From Epiperipatus broadwayi (Eukaryota > Onychophora > Udeonychophora > Euonychophora > Peripatidae): DNA of 64,000 bases. Below the pieces are notes generated by a model. The model was given only the letters and a program-made list of their open reading frames with translations. It had not been told where the DNA came from and did no database searches. The stretch lies in contig JAQFVV010012405.1 in NCBI GenBank assembly GCA_028023455.1, positions 5,849,334 to 5,913,333 of the forward strand. Reading direction: 5' to 3'. Shown here piece by piece: positions 11,654 to 23,638 of the stretch (its first letter is position 1; every line of letters starts with the position of its first letter). Made by a program: the position numbers and the translations under genes.

Positions 11654-12471
11654 ATGAATGAAGATATAATAATTAATAATAAATTTAGTGATATGAGTAG
11701 AGATATAAGTAGTGATATGAATAATAAATTTAGTGATATAAGTAGAGATATGGACAATAAATTTGGCGATATGAATAATAAATTTGGTGATATGAACAAT
11801 AAATTGGGTGATATAATAAAAGAAAATAAGAACTTAGAGAAGAGGTGAATATCAAAATAGATTTGTGTAAAATCGAGTTGAATGCTACTAATGCCAATTT
11901 TGATGAATTTAAATATAATTTGGATGCTCAGTTGAAAGAATTTAATGATAAATATAATTGTAGGTTTGATGAATTGAGTGACCAAATAGATAAGTCACAA
12001 GAATGCATAGAATTCAGGCTTAACATTTTAGATGCTGAAGTTAAAAGCTGTAAAAATGAGTATCAAAATTTGGAGGAAACATGTTTTAAAATCGAACAAA
12101 CTTATGTAAATACCCAGAAAGCAACTGCATTGGAGATAAGTGATATCAGAAAAGAGTTAAGAGATATTCAGACTCATATGAAGGTAGAATGTAACGAAGC
12201 AAAAATAGTAAATTACAAAATATTAGAACAGGTGCCTTTAGAAACAGTAACGATGATTGCAAGGTTTGAAAAGGTAAAAATAGATTGTTCTGATGATTTA
12301 GTAAAACTAAAGTATATTGATGAACAGAATAATTTAGATAAGGAGCTTTCAAATGTTGAGCTGTTACAACCAAATAAAAACATAAAGACTGAGGATAGTC
12401 AGAAAATTATAGATGAAATGTGGTTGATAAATAAATTTAAATCCAAAGGAGTTGAAAATTTGATAAGGTAA
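11654..12471 (+). pseudogene. Decayed Gag-like coiled-coil protein
   Basis: Two overlapping frames join through a one-base shift near 11830-11845: about 64 codons (11654-11848), then about 208 codons to 12471. The first part is built of near-identical heptads of the type DMNNKFG/DMSRDIS. The second is acidic, rich in Lys, Glu, Leu and Asn, with spaced hydrophobics typical of a long coiled coil, plus several Cys. The second frame opens with GTG, so that is not a real start; the frameshift is the likelier explanation. Its position about 500 bases after a PBS-like site suggests a retroelement Gag. No zinc knuckle, protease or RT follows, so the family stays open. A decayed host coiled-coil gene is the alternative. 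Confidence 0.4.
11675..11815 (+). repeat. In-frame 21-base minisatellite (heptad repeat)
   Basis: The unit GATATGAATAATAAATTTGG and close variants recur at 21-base spacing, encoding D-M-N-N-K-F-(G/S) repeats. Replication slippage within a coding coiled coil is the simplest origin. A matching hydrophobic antisense open frame (11599-11985, minus) is only the shadow of this repeat. Confidence 0.75.
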
Positions 12472-12520
12472 CTTTGGGAACCATATAGAGTGTAAACGAG
12501 TAACACAAAGATATAAAAAC

Positions 12521-12739
12521 ATGTATCATAATGCAAAGGAAAGGTGGAAAATAAGTATGGAAGAAGTTATGTCCATAATAATGCAGGAAGATAATATTTA
12601 TTATAAGAAACATGTTAAGCAGTCATTCCAAGGAGAATTTTGTGATAATACAGTAAAAGGGAAGGAAGATATATCCTCTGAAAATGTAGTAAGAGCTTGT
12701 TTCTTGAGAAAACTTATAGTAAGTATAACTATACAGTAG
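12521..12739 (+). pseudogene. Possible continuation of the Gag-like frame
   Basis: This 72-codon frame begins MYHNAKERWKISMEEVMSII and lies 50 bases after the coiled-coil frame, in a different phase. Its charged, helical composition resembles the preceding frame more than intron noise. It may be the next part of the same decayed protein. No domain is recognised. Confidence 0.25.
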
Positions 12740-13189
12740 ATGATAATGTTAATAGTGACATTTTTCTGTTATTTTGTTCAGAAATATTGTGAGTAGTTGA
12801 AAAGTACATGGAGAGAGGAAAAGACTAATACTGATTTGATAAATTTGGATGGCATGATTTTCTCACAGACCCATGATTTGACTAATGGATTAATAAATTT
12901 GTCTATGACTGGAAAATAAAGGGTTTATATAAGAACATATTTATTTGAAGTAGAGACAATATAGTGAGGCAGATAATAACTTTAAAAAAAAAAGACAAAG
13001 ATAATATGGTGAGACAAATAATTTTGAGATACAACAATGAACAATAAAAAAAAACAGAGTCTTTGAAAATTTTCATTGTATAGTATACAAATACTATTTA
13101 ATATTAGGGTACTGGGGGAATTACTGTCCTGCCACTGCTAGAGACGTCATTTCTACAAAAATTGCAGAAATGTTTAAATTGCAGAAATA

Positions 13190-13330
13190 TTCAGATGTAG
13201 GGGGAAAGAGATGAGAGTGGGGGTAGTGAGGGAGGGAGCCGAGGGGGAGAGGAAACGATCGATGCTAAAGTCGAAACAGACAAAGAGGGGGATGAGGAAA
13301 GGTGGGATTGGAGGGAATAAAAAAAGAGTG
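13190..13330 (+). other. Purine-rich, GC-rich island with an acidic open frame
   Basis: This is the most G-rich patch of the left half, with many GGGGG/GAGGG runs in an otherwise AT-rich intron. The frame 13201-13320 is open for 39 codons and encodes mostly Glu, Gly, Asp, Arg and Trp. It could be the remains of coding sequence of the element to its left, a polypurine-rich 3' region, or a G-rich insertion. It ends the recognisable element debris. Confidence 0.35.
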
Positions 13331-16300
13331 TAATGTCTGTGCTAATCGTAAATTGTAATTATTTGTATGATTAAGTCTTTTCTTTAAGGGACTTGGCAGA
13401 ACTATAGATGTGTGTTGTGGCCCAAAACTCTATATGAATTTATATTGAAGTTTGAAGTCGATGGATGTCCCAGATGTATTATGAAGTGGCAGGTGGGAAG
13501 AAATCCTTGATGGCATGATTTATATTTTGATATGAGTTATAATTTTAAAAAGAAGTGTTCAGTAGTTTCCTCAATCTGCATAAAATAAAGCTATTCAAAC
13601 ATAAAGGTCCATGATTAGCATCAATTTAGGGCACAACTTAGTTCACAAAGTAGTTGCCAGATCCTCCAGAAATTAAAATTAGATATTTCGTTAACATTTA
13701 GTCAGTTTATTTTAGTATTAGAAGTGATTTAAAATGGGATATCTCTGTTGTTTTGAATCTCCAGCTCATTGAAGAAGTTGATTTTCATTTGTTTAGTTTA
13801 TTTTATAGGAAGAGTGACTTTAAACTAGTATTTTCAATGTCCAAAGCAGGATTTGAATAAAAATAGGGTATTCATTAAAGTTATATTCTCATTTTTATAA
13901 CTATTGTAATGTTTAAAGTTTAGACTCATAGTAGTGTCAATGAAATGAACTATAGATATGGTTACATAAAAAAAAGAGAGCTATTAAGTTTTTAATGAAG
14001 TAAAACATATGAATATGTTTTGTTTTTTTAACAATGCAATGAAAATATATGGTTATTAGAGAGTAATTAATAATGTTTGGCTCTATAAATGAATTTTTCT
14101 TTTGTGATATGCTTAGTTTCCATGAAAGAAATGCTCATTAGTATTAGTATAATTCATTTTCATGAGTAATATATATATATATGTTGCTCCAAAATCCATT
14201 TTTATGATTACTCTCAATGAAAGTAAAATATTAAACATTTAAAAGAATTGCTAAAAAACTTTTTTTTTATAATTGGGACAAGAACCAAAATTAGTTAGCA
14301 AAGTTTTTAGAGAAATACAATGGCCTATTTTCAACTTTATAGTAAATCAAATTAATAAGATAGCTAAAGCCTATCAGATATGAAGGATATGGTATAATCT
14401 ACATAAATTTTTTATCATTTATTTCAGAACCAGATAATAAAATCTTTTATCTTGTCAGCGTAATCTTCTGCCCCAGGTTCAGTTTTCTAATTGATCTTTT
14501 TAATGACCTTTCATTATCACCAAGTTATCTAAGAGATGATTTAAATTTTTTGAGCAATAATTTTTGCTACATATAAGAAACATTAAATAGATTTGTGGAC
14601 TAGATTCTCAATTAGGAAAACACTAATCTTATTTTGTCAAATCTGCATCCCTCTGTTTACAAGAAATCGTTTTAATCTCCTTTATCAATCCATTCTCATA
14701 ATGCTATTCTTGGTAAAGTTTTTTTAAAGCATAAATCTATTGTTGAAAATTAAATTTTTTTTTTTTTGGGGGGGGGGGATAATTCTTCATATTTTCTGCT
14801 TGCAGCATTTAATAGAATACCATTGAAGTTAATGATTTATTGCTTTGGAGTTACTAAGTTTGAGCATAGGAAGTGACAGCTGAAGCCCAATTTGCAATCT
14901 TTGAGTTCCAGGGTGTGTAATTCTGGCATTGGATTAAACGATCAAGTGCATAGAATGCAGTAATAATTTTTTTAAGAATAACATTTCAGAAGGCTTGTGA
15001 ATCTATTATTATGAAGCCTCTAGCATGATGTAAAATATTTTTTAGCTTATTGCTGAAAACATTAATGAAAAAAAAAAACCTCTTTACATTATAAATCTAG
15101 TTCTCCTCTAGTTCTTTCACCTTCTATAAGCTTGAGTAATCCATACATGTTTATTAAAACTATATCCAGTGCTGTTTTATTTATATCTTCAGGCTAATTT
15201 GTAGTATATGACTTTCATTAATGATGTTTTGGATTTGGTTATAAGGTATCTGAATTTTTTGGATCATCTTTTCTCAAAAAGCCACATTTATTCTTTCTTA
15301 TTTTTTATTATGCTTTCCTATGAGTTCAAAATTCAAAAATACCTTTCTCAATATTTTAGATCTAAGCCAACTTGCTTAGGTAATTATATAGATCTGGCAT
15401 TAGTTCAGTAACTCTCTATTTTAGTGCCATAATTTTAGTAATTAAATTTTTTGTCCAGGATTTTTATATTACCAATAAAACTTCATGTGATTCTCCCTAT
15501 ACACTACTTTTAAGTAGTGAATTGATTTCTTCTATTCCAGATCTGCCACCTTGGTTAAGCTTTAATAATCAAATGACAGATGGTAAAACTTAATCGTTAT
15601 TGAGTGTTGTTCTTTCCTCACTAATTTCTAGCTTATTTTCATCAATGAGCAGTTTTGGGTCTGCAACAAATGTACTCGTACATATATGTTGTTTTACATT
15701 TAAAATATTAAGGTGTTTTTGAATTTGAGGCTCATAAATGATAGCAAAAAAGCAAAAGTTATAATGGCTGTTGGAGGAAAGCATTGGATAAGGATTTATT
15801 AAGAACTATTATCTATTGATTATTCAACTTTACATAAGGTGGCAGAACTGGAGTAGGAAAAATAGATTTGCTATATAAAAGTAATGTGTAGGCAACAATC
15901 ATATGATTGTTGGTATTATAACAATCTTTGTAAGAAAAATAGGTGTCTATAGTTAAATTTAAAAAAAAAAAATGATGCTACCAAAATATACAAGCAAGTT
16001 GTTGGGATTCAAAAAGTGAAGGGGGTTTTGAATTTCAGGCCAATGGTTTGAGAGTTTAAAAGAAAGAGTAAATGATAGCTGCTGGATGAGAGGTGCATTT
16101 AATCCAAAATATCTAGATACAGTAGATCCAGATTCATAACTTTTCATTGATAAAAGCTGTAAGTAAGTAACTAATCTGTAGATATAGATAAGACAGCCTA
16201 GATAGATAGATATTAAGCATTATGATCTGACATATTTTGATTATTCAAGTTTAAATAAGGTGGTATAACTGAACTAGGAGAAATAGATTTGTTATGTAAA

Positions 16301-19300
16301 AGAAATATATAGTTGAAGGTCATACTTTTATTGGTATTAAGAAAAAAACTTTTTCAAATACTTAGAATTTATCAAGAAAAATCCATACTAATTATCTTTG
16401 ATATATATTTGTTTTATTATTAATAATCTTTTATTAATATTAATGTTTCAGTGAACATTTAATTATTAGATAGAGATTGTATTCATATTGTTAACCATAT
16501 ATCTATTTTTACTTCAAAATTGATATCTTTTCCAGAATAAACTGCAATAAACTAATTTCTGTTCCATATATAAATATTATTTGAGGGGGCGAGAGTTATA
16601 ATTAAAGATATTTAATTTATTTTTGACAAATTCTAAATAAAGCATGGTAACATATTCAAATAAAAAAATTAAATAGATTCAAACTTCTTTACACCTAATA
16701 ATGTTTATTTAATATCTGTACATGTATTTTGTTTTAATATTATTAAATACAACATTTTCCAATATGATATATATATATTTTCTGATTATGATAACTGAAC
16801 ACTGCTAAGTAAGTCTAAAATGATCATTTACACTTGCAACTTCAGATATTTATAGAAGTAATTAATCTAACAAATATTTTTTTGACAAGGATGAAATCAA
16901 ATACTTACTGGATGTAAACACATTAATATCAGATGAGTTGTAATTCGAAAAATTACATATATTGTCCATTATTAGCTAATAAAAATTATTAATTATATAT
17001 ATTGTTTTTATATTTTTGAATGTGTATCTATTCAGTTATGAAAAATTTAATACATCAGTATTTATATGTGTTATATTCCATAATCTGGAACTAGTTCGGT
17101 TTTGTATTGAAACAAGAGTATTGAAACTTTAATTTCATTAATTTGAATTATATAATGGAAATAAAAATTGTTGTTGCATGGGGAATGAATAAACTACTAA
17201 CTTTTTGTGAGGAGATCAGTAGATAAAAATGAATCTGATGATCTGGTTGGGTCTGTCATTTGGTGTCATGAATACTTACATTTATATAGATAACTTTTAC
17301 AGTAGATTGACATGAAGTGGTGTGAATTTGTTAGATGGAGTGATGTGTAAATTTGTTAGATGATATGAAATTTTGTATTAAACTAAAGCCTCAAAAATAA
17401 ATTGCATAATAATATATATTGAGGGAATTAAAAGTAATGAGAAATTGCTAATATTCACATGGGTAAGGTTGTTGTTGTTTTAATTCAAACAACATGTTTA
17501 TTTTCATCGAAAATTATTTTTTATAAATGTTTGCATATTCGTAGTGCACAGAGACATTCATTAGATTTCTCCCCTATATTCACAACATTCAGTTTCAAGA
17601 CATGATGACAATATTGAAATTCACAGATAATAGTGAACTATATTATAATAGACTTTTTTAAAACATACTCTTAGGTACATTTAAAATTTTCTTTCTACCA
17701 TACATTGTTGAAAATATATGAGTAAAGATATCTGAAAGAGATAAATGATTTCCAAGATGCATTTGGTCCAGGTTATAATATTTCATCATTTGTTCAGTTT
17801 TATATCAATGCTATATTATTACCATTTGACAAATATCAAACTTTATGCTTTCACAATTTTGACACAATCTTCTTCAGACAAATACATTAATTTTTATTAT
17901 TAATCACTTATTAGTTTAGAATTACCATTTCATCAAATTGTAATTCTGAAAATTTAAATTACATTTTCACAGATAACAGCTAACCTGCTATTAGGTCTGT
18001 CACCTTACTACAACCAAAACATAAATAGTGATGAAATGCATATATGATCATTATTTGTAATAAACACTTGTTAGTTTATATTGAAAATGTGTATAATTCA
18101 CATATATAGGTTTGCATATTGTTTATACACAATGTACAAAAAAAATTAAAAGATAGAAAACTGAAATTTATTTTTTTATTAACTTCGAATTTTTTTTTTT
18201 TTAATTTTATTTACTATTTTTTTGAACCGTGAATAACTGATATGCAGATATGGAAATCACTGTTACTTTAGTAAGAATATTTTTTTTATAAACTGTATGT
18301 ATATATATATAACTGTTTATTTACTATAGTTGTGAAAGGGTTAATAAAATTTTAGCAGATAACAAGTCTGAAAAAGAGACCTTAAGAAGTTTAGAGACAC
18401 ATTCTTATCTTGTTCTCTGATTGATGTCAAGAGTTTATAAAAATTGCATCTTTACTTGTCCAGATAGGTTGTCGAGCACAACACCCAATATTTATTGATT
18501 TCCATTGAGGAGGAGTTTTGAACTGAGAAAGTTTCTAAGTAGCCAGTGATATGAAGATGGTGTGGTTTCTGATTCAGCTTTATTGAATTGTTGGGCTTTG
18601 AAAATTCAGCACAAAACCACACAATTCACATTCTGACCACTTGAACAGATCCCAAGGTTATGAAATAAACACTTGTTGCATTTTTGGAAAAACAACTTCA
18701 TCTATTCACAATTTGTTGGCATTCAAGAATTCATGCCTTAAGCTTAGATAGACGTAGTAAAGATTAATATTTTAAATTCTCTTTGGCATAAAAGTTTTAA
18801 GAATTAAGATAGCATTGGTATTGATAAGTTATTCATATTTTTCTTTTGAAAAGGAAAAAAAAAAGTTATTTTAAAAGTAAATCATTAAGTTTCTATTTTA
18901 TAATTTGTAAAAATATTTTTCTCCTTTCTCATAGTGTTATTATTATTGATTGTACATTTTTTTTTCTTCTCTGTCTTTGTGTATATATATTATAAATAAC
19001 ACTTTCAGTGCTTCCAATCTGAATAACTACTGATATATATATATATACTGAAAAAGAGAGAGAAGAAAAAAACCCACCCAGAATCCACTTTTTTTTTTTA
19101 GCTAATCTAGGTCCAAAATTACTAAATTCAATATTATTAGATTTATATAATGGTTCAAAAGATTAGGTAAATATATTTGAATTAGAAATATAATAGTTTT
19201 GGAGTATAGCAAGGTTAATATATAAATTCAAAATGAATTGAAAAATAAAGTTAATATAAATTCAAATAAAATATCTTTTATAAAAGAGACTTTAAATAAA

Positions 19301-20690
19301 ATGATTAAACTTGATGAAATGTATTCAATAATATAACCAATTATCTGATGATAATGATTAAATAATCTAGCCTTGAAGATTAAGTATAATTATTCCAAAA
19401 GTATTTTTTATTTATTTTTAGATTCAATTTAAAATTAAATTTTAGGTGCCAAACTGTTTAAGTAGAAATTTTACTTCTGATTATCTTATTGCCATCATCA
19501 TTTTAAATTACTACCATTATCCCTACATGTCCTTCAATATATCTTCGATTCTGAGGATTAATGGCATATGTTTGGAATGAATTTGAAAGGCAAAAACCAA
19601 AACTGAATTGATCAATAAAAAAATAATAATTTACACTAAATAAATAAAATACAAACTTGTTGCTTATATATTTGCAATTATTACAATATAAAGTAAATAA
19701 ATAAAAATACAAAATATTGAAATTGAATAAATATTATACTTAAGGCTTTTTAGTTGAATATACAAAAAGTTTTCACTAGCTAATAGAAATTTTTAAACCA
19801 TGGTTTTTATAGAGAGTGTAAACTTAGTAAATATATGCACTCTAATGATAGTCTTTATTCATCCAGTCCTGATTGTAATTATCCTCTTCAGGTCTTATGC
19901 CAGAATCCTTTCATTATGGCACTTTTTTTTTTTTAAAGCAGGTAATGTTGCATTTTATGCAACTTCAATGTTCACCTCTGAATATAACTGCATAGTTCCA
20001 GATCTTTAGTCCATCATGTCTTTTGTTTTCTAACCAGCTATGTTAAATAGTTTTACTATCTGCTGTTGTTATACTTTCAGAGCAGCATGGAGTATTGAAA
20101 AATACTGTTAAACAGTCAGCAAGTTACAGCTGTCCAAAGTTATTCTGTGAGGGAAACTGTTTTAACCAGTGGTTTTTCTTTTTAACTTTTTTATTGGCAT
20201 TTTCTCTTCTTTTCACTGAATCAATTTCTACTACTTTTTTTTTCGATTCAAGACTTAAACCACTGTCATTCTTTTTTCCAGTCGTATTTGTATCTTTTGT
20301 TTTCACAACATGTTTTAAACATCTAACCGTAATCAAATCTGTAGTAATTTATATCAGGGTGGTTTTTAAAAAGCATTTTTATTCAGACCGTGACCTGATT
20401 TAATATATTTATTTCACAATATGTTATTTTTTTGTCATAAATTCATTCTTCATTCATTTAATTATTTTATAAATGACTATCAAATAGTTTGTATTACTAG
20501 CTAAAAACAAAGAAAACAAAATACAAGAAAATCATGATTGAACTATGAAATTTGTTCTTTAACTTTATCAGTTTTATTGCTTTATATATTTTAATAATGT
20601 ATTTAGACATGCCATTTAATTTACTACAAGAAAAGGCAAATTAATTTTTAAGTCCCCATCCACCAGGCAAATCTGAAAGGATTACAAAAT
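13331..20690 (+). other. Long intronic stretch, mostly featureless
   Basis: No gene is recognised. It holds a T-then-G homopolymer junction at about 14752-14779; a diverged ~100-bp direct repeat (15814-15925 against 16238-16340); the segment 17740-17960, which resembles the arms of the palindrome near 41 kb; (TA)n and T-runs; and less AT-rich patches near 18360-18730 and 19800-20400. The two overlapping opposite-strand frames at 20095-20403 (plus) and 20124-20336 (minus, basic) lack motifs. Confidence 0.45.
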
Positions 20691-21156
20691 ACAGTATATT
20701 TTCTGAAACTATGCCATTCATTTGCTTGCAGTAAAAACTTTCCTTACATTATATGAGTTACCATTTTACTAATAATAATTTTACAAAGTACAAGATGTAA
20801 TTTGTTTTAATTTCTTGCAACAGTACAATTTAGTTAAATATTGTAAGGGAATAAAATGGAAACAGACTTCCTCTTACTAATGTCCGATATCTTTAAGGCA
20901 AGCTAAATCTGTAACAGAATAAAATGAACTAAAGAGAGAGAGACTATTTTACATATTCATCTTGAGGTGCCAAAATCTACAATGGTATAAAATAGACAAA
21001 TGGAAATGTTTACTTTTATATGCCCTACAAATTGGTTAAACTAAAATATATAACAGTATAAATTGTACAACACCTAAATCTGTAACAATATAAATGGGCT
21101 AGCTAAAATTAATAGAACCACACAAATTGAACAAGCCAAATTTATAATGGAATAAA
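20691..21156 (+). repeat. Degenerate short-period repeat before the LINE
   Basis: A motif of the form AAATCTGTAACAGAATAAAATG recurs in decayed form near 20905, 20973, 21047, 21080 and 21140, with spacings near 33 or about twice that. Each is followed by a different short segment. It resembles an eroded minisatellite into which the RTE element was inserted. The match between copies is loose. Confidence 0.35.
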
Positions 21157-22497
21157 TGTCTAAATGATAAAGATGTACCAGATGATTGGAAGAATGCAGT
21201 AATAATATTAATATTTTAAAAAGGTGATAAAGAAGATATTAGAAATTACAGACCTATCAGCCTTTTATCAGTTTTATATAAAATTTTTACTAAGATAATT
21301 ATAACTCGTCTACAGAGAACATTTGGATTTCCACCAACCAAGAGAACAAGCTGGATTTAAAAGTGGTTTTAGTACAGTAGATCATATTCAGGTACTGAGA
21401 GAAGTTATAGAAAGGACAAATGAATATGAGTTGTCATTATGTTTTGGATTTGTAGATTATGAAAAGGCATTTGATTCTATAAACATTTCTTCAGTGATTA
21501 AAGCATTGGATCATCAAGGTATAGATCCAGGATATTGTCATATTTTAAAGAATATTTATAAAAATGCAACAGCAACAATTAGATTACATAATAATACTGG
21601 GAAAGTCAACATTGAGAAAGGTGTAAGACAAAGTGACTCCATATCTCCAAAACTTTTTACAGCAGTGCTGCAAGAGGTATTTTGTGGATTAAAATGGGAA
21701 CTAAAGGAGTGAAAGATTTCGCAGATGATGTAGTTGTTTTTGCAAATAATGCTTTAGAGCTGCAGGAAATGTTGCAGGAGTTATCAGATGAAAATAGGAA
21801 AGTAGGACTAAAGATAAATGTTAAAAAGACTAAAGTAATGTTTAATCGATTTGCTCAAAATATGAAAATAAAGATTGATTATGATGAATTAGAAGAAGTT
21901 AACAGTTACAAATACCTTGGTCAGATTATTAATACAGATGGAAACATAATGGAGGAAATTAATCATAGAATTAAACTTGGCTGGAGTGCTTTTGGTAGAA
22001 ATAACTTGATACTAAAAGGAAATATGCCTATGGGTTTGAAAAGGAAGGTTTTTAACAAATGTGTTTTACCAGTTTTTACTTATGGATCTGAGACTTGGAC
22101 ACTCAATAGAAGAGCAATACAGAGACTTCAGACCACTCAAAGAAGTATGGAGAGATGTATGTTGGGAGTAACAAGAAGAGATCGAAAATGCAATGTATGG
22201 GTAAGAGAACAAACAGGTGTTACTGACCTCATTGAAAAAATTAAAAGATTGAAGTGGAGTTGGACTGGACATATTGCTAGAAGAGATGATAATAGATGGA
22301 CAATTGAAATTTTAAACTGGATTCCAAGAGATTGTAAAAGACCCAGAAAGAGACCACATGTGAGATGGATGGATGAAATAAAGTGTGCAGGGGTGATGTG
22401 GAGAAGAGAAGCTAAAGATTGGAGAAGATGGATTAAACTTGGAGAGGCCTTTATCCTGCAGTGGATTGATAATGGTTGATAATGATGATGATGATGA
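21157..22497 (+). pseudogene. 5'-truncated RTE-type LINE: reverse transcriptase and C-terminus
   Basis: RTE-type LINEs encode an apurinic-like endonuclease and a reverse transcriptase used in target-primed insertion. This copy starts inside the RT at DVPDDWKNAVIILIF, continues with NYRPISLL (with a stop before KGDK), then shifts frame near 21322. Frame 21323-21712 carries QAGFKSGFSTVDHI and VDYEKAFDSI. Frame 21682-22479 carries the catalytic FADDVVVFAN box and ends in the clade's C-terminal region (GSETWTLN, WTGHIARRD, RPHVRWMDEIK). About a dozen residues usually present just before FADD are missing. The copy ends in a (GAT)n tail, a known RTE 3' feature. It is the best preserved RTE copy here, but its two frameshifts, stop and deletion make it inactive. 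Confidence 0.9.
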
Positions 22498-23506
22498 AAT
22501 TTAAGGAATAATTTTATTTAAGCTCTATTAATAAAGTAATCCAAAATTTATATTGAATAAAATTAAAATTTTACTAATAATATGGATGCCAAAATTATAA
22601 TACACAAAATAAAAATTAATATTAGAATATATTAGTCAATATTTTATATCAGGATTAATTCACAAAATAATTCTTTTATTATTGTATACAAAAATTTACA
22701 ATAGTATTAAACAATGAATAAAATCATTTAAACTTGATGGTTATATATATATATAAGTTTATATCAATAATTTATTGACTAGCTTTTATGTATGAATAAT
22801 ACCAATTGAGATGTATAAAAACATTAGATTCACCTTTGATAATTACTGAATTTTAATCAAGTGTAAAAATCTATATTATCTAGATAATTAAAGTTTAAAT
22901 GTTTATGATTATGTATAGACTTCAAATTATTATTGCTATATTATATGCCTTCCAAATAAAATGAGACTATTGACTCTAGTTTAATAAAGAAATAATAATT
23001 TTATTTATAAAATAAATAATTCATTAATTAATATGCTTTAATAGTTAAAATAATTTATTATGAAATGTTCTATTTATTTTGATTATAACATGAAACTAAG
23101 ACATTGCACTTTTTTTTTAAACCACAAAGAGAATATTTATTTATTTGTTGTCGCCAATAGACAATATATATTATATAAAATTTACAAGTTATTAAATAAA
23201 ATTTTTATAATTGTTTAAATTTAGAGGTGGTCATTAAAATTTTCTTTTTGGTTAATTATATGTCTATATGTCCACCTACAGACATATATATGAAATGACT
23301 TTTAAAACAACAATAATACAAATAATAATTATATAAAAGCATACAATCTGTTTTATCAAATGAGATAAAATAATAATCAATGTTTATGTACAAAGAGTTC
23401 CACGATCTTTAAGTTATTTTATATTAAGTTGATAGAAAATCTATGAAATGACTATTTTCAATGATAATCCCCAGTTTATTTAACAAATAATTCTTAATGG
23501 TTCATG
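22498..23506 (+). other. Intronic stretch, no gene seen
   Basis: AT-rich DNA after the LINE tail. The first 250 bases have the same TTTATAAT/AATAAA texture as the region before the LINE, consistent with one pre-insertion repeat region. Nothing else is recognised. Confidence 0.5.
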
Positions 23507-23518
23507 CAATATTCTTTT

Positions 23519-23626
23519 TTTTTCTTTCTCATATGTCATGGTATCAGCCGGGACGTGAACCCACAACCGTCTGCAACCAACTACTCACAAGGCGGATGTG
23601 ATGACCTCTTGGCTAACAAGGCTTGA
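23519..23626 (-). mobile_element. tRNA-derived SINE with perfect target duplication
   Basis: On the minus strand there is an RNA polymerase III A box TTAGCCAAGAGG (plus 23605-23616) and a B box GGGTTCACGTCCC about 43 bases later (plus 23549-23561), as in a tRNA. A short tail ends in an A-rich tract. The 5' seven bases cannot pair with the sequence after the T arm, so it is not a functional tRNA. A 12-bp duplication CAATATTCTTTT flanks it exactly (23507-23518 and 23627-23638), the mark of LINE-mediated retroposition. The perfect duplication indicates a fairly recent insertion. Confidence 0.85.
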
Positions 23627-23638
23627 CAATATTCTTTT

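Noticed and set aside
11845-11847. GTG as a start codon of the 208-codon coiled-coil frame
   Set aside because: GTG is not a usual eukaryotic start; the frame extends upstream and a frameshift from the preceding frame explains it.
11599-11985. 128-codon minus-strand frame with ISPNLLFIS repeats
   Set aside because: It is the antisense shadow of the in-frame heptad minisatellite on the plus strand.
20095-20403. 102-codon plus-strand frame and overlapping basic minus-strand frame
   Set aside because: Neither has a recognisable domain, and T/A-rich antisense pairs of this size are expected here.
23519-23626. A true tRNA gene
   Set aside because: The A and B boxes are good, but the acceptor stem cannot form and the exact target duplication shows a SINE.
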